Source: Mercenaria mercenaria (lineage: Eukaryota; Mollusca; Bivalvia; Venerida; Veneridae). Taken from it: 64,000 nt of DNA. The stretch lies in NCBI RefSeq assembly GCF_021730395.1, contig NC_069375.1, positions 12,857,001 through 12,921,000 on the forward strand, in the 5' to 3' direction. The first letter of the stretch is position 1. Each line of letters begins with the position of its first letter. The position numbers were made by a program, and so were the translations under genes. Below the pieces are notes generated by a model that saw only the letters and a program-made list of their open reading frames with translations, was not told the DNA's origin and did not search any database. Shown one piece after another: positions 60,701-64,000 of the stretch.

Positions 60701-61965
60701 TCTGCGCTGTGCGTTATAATAAATAATCATATATCTTATTTGTCAGGTTCTCTACTTGTCGACTTTAAACATAAACCTATACTATACTGTAATATATGAT
60801 TTTTAATTTTGAATCGTTGAATCGGGGTATTAATCAACAAAGCAACTTCCTCATTTTAACATTTCATTAATGTTTGTATGTATTTAATCGAATGGTTTAT
60901 TTTAAGTTTAACTTCTAATGCATTAAGTCATGCCTAGACTAGCCACTAGACTGATGATACAATATTTCTACATTTTCCCCTTTTTTCATAGAGACAAAAG
61001 CCAGTCTATTTTGAAGGATTTTCTCAGAGGAATGATGCTAAAATTACCACTCTAGATGATATTGGACATAGGATATAGACTGGCTCAGTTCACTACATTC
61101 AGTCATGAAAATGTAAAAAGATATATTATAGTCTAGGAGCTAGTCTAAGTCATGCCTATTACAAACTTCCGGGTAAACATAGGTACACAGTTAAACAACT
61201 CACGCACTAGTACTAACGTCATAACAAGATTATCTTTACTACCTGATTGGTTTAAACCAATGGACTACAAGTTACATTTTATTATAAAAGAACTATTGGA
61301 ACAATTCCATATTTGTAATTCACAGTAATCAGGAAGGGAAGACAGTGGCATTGGTTTATAAATATTCATTAAAAGGACAATCCTCGTAAGGTCATTACGA
61401 ACGTTCTTTTATTGCACTTTTAATAACAACTCTTCTTATGCAACACTAATAGTTTTCTCAGTATCTTTAAAATTATTTTATAAACACTTGTGTAGGTGTA
61501 GATGGGAATACCAAGTTCTCGGAGAACTGATTTTGTGGAAATTTATACCGCATAAACTATTACTCTTGACTTGGAAATTACAATAAGCACCTGGGTTCAC
61601 TGAAAGATTCTTATATGATATACTTACTGTGAAACTACTGTTTGTTTTTCTCGATTGCATTTGGTTGACATACTCTTGTCCTTTCAGTTGGTTTATATAT
61701 GGACAGTTTGGGAAATACGTTGCATGTTCTTGAATAGGATCATCCCCAGTACTCCAGTCCTTAAGACCTCCGTCACACGCGAAGCATCGACATAGATCTC
61801 CTTTGCCCGTGTAGTATAATCCAGCTACAGCAAGAGTCCGGGGTTGTATGAGGATATGCCGGGGAAATGAGTCAAATGACGTCAATCTAGCCCCCATGGT
61901 TTGATATCTGGGTGAGCGGATCTTGTATGAATTTGATGAAGTCTGCTTACTACTGCTAGCTTGTT
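57532..61965 (-). CDS. Inhibitor of apoptosis protein (BIR-UBA-RING), five 3' exons, 5' part missing
   Basis: Five exons join in phase: 61965-61628, 60628-60472, 58930-58841, 58080-57988 and 57728-57532, each with AG acceptor and GT donor, ending in TGA at 57534-57532. They encode 290 residues plus one split codon at the 5' edge. Residues 24-92 form a BIR domain with zinc ligands C60, C63, H80 and C87 (C-x2-C-x16-H-x6-C) and the family motif CDGGL..W. Residues 93-164 are a Ser/Gln-rich linker. Residues 166-215 resemble the UBA domain of IAPs (LGY loop, then a helix ending ILDLQ). Residues 243-277 are a C-terminal RING: C243, C246, C258, H260, C264, C267, C274, C277. IAPs of this layout are known as E3 ubiquitin ligases that restrain caspases and shape NF-kB signalling in the cytosol. 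The first exon seen begins in phase 1, so at least one exon lies upstream. A Met before the BIR is possible, but a pyrimidine tract plus AG marks an intron there. More BIR domains upstream cannot be excluded. Not assigned to a specific BIRC orthologue. Confidence 0.93.
57988..58930 (-). CDS. IAP exon pair coding the UBA-like domain (58930-58841 and 58080-57988)
   Basis: The first exon (90 nt) is bounded by TTTTCAG and GTTGGT. The second (93 nt) is bounded by TTGTAG and GTAATA. Both are phase 1 in and out. Together they encode about 60 residues with a VFQQLGY start and an EDIVNTILDLQ end, the pattern of the UBA domain of IAPs, which binds ubiquitin chains. Both are too short to stand out as open frames and were found by following splice phase back from the RING exon. 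Confidence 0.82.
59900..60300. repeat. Minisatellite in IAP intron, about 4 units of 103-129 bp
   Basis: The word ATGAAATGG recurs at about 59925, 60028, 60145 and 60274. Each copy is followed by a GCCTCTGGTGC-like stretch, TTTTTGTCTAA, CGAGGTA and a G-rich segment. It lies in the intron between the linker and UBA exons. The units are diverged, so this is an ageing array. Confidence 0.75.
60472..60628 (-). CDS. IAP exon coding the Ser/Gln-rich linker
   Basis: The acceptor is AATTCCAG and the donor GTATG. The exon is 157 nt, phase 0 in and phase 1 out. It encodes a low-complexity polar linker (runs such as GGASSQASN) with no recognised domain, joining the BIR to the UBA. The phase match to the 338-nt exon on one side and the 90-nt exon on the other is the main support. 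Small additional exons between them cannot be excluded. Confidence 0.8.
60937..61145. mobile_element. MITE in IAP intron, flanked by a 13-bp direct repeat
   Basis: The ends GACTAGCCACTAGACT and AGTCTAGGAGCTAGTC are inverted and continue inward to a shared TACATTTTC, giving arms of about 40 bp with mismatches. The element is flanked by identical TAAGTCATGCCTA at 60924-60936 and 61146-61158. The long target duplication suggests a Mutator-like source, but the superfamily is uncertain. It sits in the intron between the BIR and linker exons. Confidence 0.7.
61628..61965 (-). CDS. IAP exon with the BIR domain
   Basis: This 338-nt exon starts after a pyrimidine-rich tract ending TTTCTGTAG and ends at the consensus donor GTAAGT. 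It contributes 2 nt of a split codon plus 112 codons. The complete zinc-binding BIR core lies in this single exon. Reading on past the donor gives a short open tail that is intronic, so the longer open frame to 61478 should not be taken as protein. Confidence 0.9.
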
Positions 61966-64000
61966 CTACAGAAATAAAAAAATGTTTTAAAAGCATGTTT
62001 ATTAGACAAAGAGGATGGTGTATATATTAATCAATATACAAACCAGGGAGTAAAATCTGGTTTAAAATTTGATAATGACGTGTACTACTATATGAAAAGA
62101 ATTTTCACGGGTGTTCACACGTCAAATACAATAAAAATGTGCCAGAAATCTTAAATATTTTGAGACTTTGTTAATGATTTTGTACACAAAGCTAAAAATG
62201 TCTCCTTGCATGTCATATAATAAAAACTTAAAAACAGCGCTGACAAGTCTGTAGGGAGATTCAAGTAGGTCGTGACTCTGATGCGGTGTAGGTCATTATT
62301 CAACTCAGATCACATATTTCACGTGTGAAGAATGGAATCCCATTTGTCACACAAAACAGTCACGTATTTCACGTTTCCTGTGAAATTTTTAGTGGTTGGA
62401 GGTTTTTGATGACAGAATCGCATTCTTCACATCTAACTATTAATGTCCAATTTTATATCTGTATATCATTTTCACATATTGCTGGGTTATGAACTCTGAA
62501 ATATATTTACCGCAATCATATGCTATTATGCTCGTTTTCTATGGAAACTATCCAATAAAAAGGGTAAACATAATCACCCTTGACAAAGTTTTTATCCAGA
62601 TAATACGAAATGCTGTGATAATTCCAAAATGCTACAAACTGGAGGAAATGTCAATCTTGGTATAGACATTGTTTTTGTCAATATTTTCTAATTACTCATT
62701 CTGATTGTTTAAAGTATTATAACTTATTCAACATGGTTTAGAAGCTGTACCATTTGCACTAAACAATTTGCATATGGGACATATTGTTCAGTATGGAGAG
62801 CCCCAAACAATGTGTACATTTGCTTTTGAGATTGAGTTTGGCTATTCAAAGCGTTGTCAACCTCATTTAATGGATTTTCGGTAATGAATATTACTTTGTA
62901 TTATTTAGCTATAATATAACAATGATATGGACATGTTCAAAAGTTTTTATTTTAGATCAAGTAACCCACATTGACAAATTTATAAGCATATGTAGTAGTC
63001 GATGGATACTGACCCAAGTGTTCATAGAAATTTCGAAGATAAAGCCCGAAATGCTATGAGGATAATAGCCAATATTTTAGTTATAAATTTTGCATATGCT
63101 GTTCAAAAGGTACCGATTGTGGATAAAGAAGTATACTCATAAATTGTGGTAACTTATTGTAGTATGACCAAGGTAATGTTTTATACACATGGTCAGTACC
63201 AGATGTTCCTGAAACATTTTATCAAAAGGGTAAATGTCTATATCTTTGTAAAATTCTGTTTTAAAACTCAGTTCCGCTGTCAGAAGGTTTTAAAGCTTAC
63301 ATGCCTGTATAGTTTCTGCTAGATTTTGGTAAAATATTAAATAAGCCAGAACAGGTAAATTTAACACCTGAATCTAAATATGCTGAGATTTCACAGGGGG
63401 AGGGGGTACACCCATATTTAGAAATTAAGTACGTTAGGGTCTGTTAGCATTTTAAGTGTGTGATAATTATGGCACTTTAACAGGTCAGTTTTGCTGGACT
63501 ATGTTGAATACTGCTGTAAATTCATAGAAGAAGTACATTCCATTAACTGATGATAGATTGATACTGTACTTAATAATTCAGTACACTTGTTAACTTTTCC
63601 ATACAAAGTCGTCCCCCTTAGAATGTTTACCCTACTAAAATTTCATCTGCAATACAAGACTCAAACATTTCTATACTGAAATATAGAGTTGGTCCCAGTG
63701 TATAGGAAGATCTACGTTCACTAACTTAATATTTGTTCAATATCCCCTTCCCTCTTCTTCTGTAAGTTCAATACATAAAGTTGGTGTTATGAATTGTACT
63801 TGAGATCTTTTTTTTTAATAACTATGGTATTTTGACTGCTGTTCAAAATCTGTGGTAAGTTTTGTGGTGTTGAAAAATCCGGGCAATTTTGAACCGTATT
63901 ATACGTCTCGTAGATCTTGGTAGGTTGAAGCTAACCTCCAGCCAAACTTCAAAAGTCATTTCTAAAGGTGCCAGAGATCTGTATAGGTCGACTATCGGAT
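61966..64000. other. Non-coding, upstream of the BIR exon (probable intron or 5' region of the IAP gene)
   Basis: No open frame above 60 codons and no BIR-like Cys/His spacing was seen on the minus strand. A short exon ending in phase 1 must exist upstream but could be here or outside the window. Around 62300-62440 there are loosely inverted TTCACGTGTGAAGAAT-like words that may be a decayed MITE. Confidence 0.5.

Overview
The window looks like nuclear DNA from a bivalve mollusc, probably a venerid-type clam. It is AT-rich, gene-poor and full of small transposons. The clues are tRNA-headed SINEs whose 3' half resembles the molluscan V-SINE family RUDI (family name from memory), a hAT-type MITE with arms of about 100 bp, Helitron-like elements carrying minisatellite arrays with a ~145 bp period, and a spliced multi-exon gene. 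There are no bacterial-style operons.

Layout. (1) About 0.5-13.6 kb and 13.6-30.2 kb are two old, collinear, diverged copies of a non-coding block. Each has gained its own insertions. Two insertions have a recognisable empty site in the other copy: the SINE at 5.85 kb and the MITE at 14.15 kb. The second block also holds three arrays with a ~145 bp period (15.7-17.4, 21.7-22.4 and 24.2-25.9 kb), one copy of a 1.5 kb element whose inverted partner lies 29 kb away, and a broken DIRS-type retroelement fossil (26.2-27.3 kb). (2) 30-36 kb is a patchwork of SINEs, fold-back repeats and a decayed array. (3) 36.1-43.3 kb is a tandem array of five tRNA-Phe(GAA) units on the minus strand. Three tRNAs are intact in structure and two are damaged, and a 2.6 kb TTAA-flanked palindromic element has split the first unit. 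(4) 44.2-44.9 kb is a cytochrome P450 pseudogene interrupted by a TA-flanked MITE. (5) 45-57 kb holds a SINE, the second 1.5 kb element copy, a LINE reverse-transcriptase relic and a textbook hAT MITE. (6) 57.5-62.0 kb (minus strand) is the one convincing protein-coding gene: five exons of an inhibitor-of-apoptosis protein with BIR, UBA-like and RING domains. All splice phases agree, and its 5' exons lie beyond what can be recognised here.

The only host products supported are the IAP, which would bind caspases or signalling partners through the BIR and act as a ubiquitin E3 ligase through the RING, and the tRNA-Phe units. All five tRNA units carry G at the discriminator position where tRNA-Phe normally has A, so their function is open. 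Most of the remaining DNA is mobile-element debris. The most unusual signals are the tRNA-Phe array, the shared ~145 bp period of unrelated-looking arrays carrying dense nuclear-receptor-like half-sites, and a cluster of short palindromes with a paired (covarying) change at 55.8 kb.
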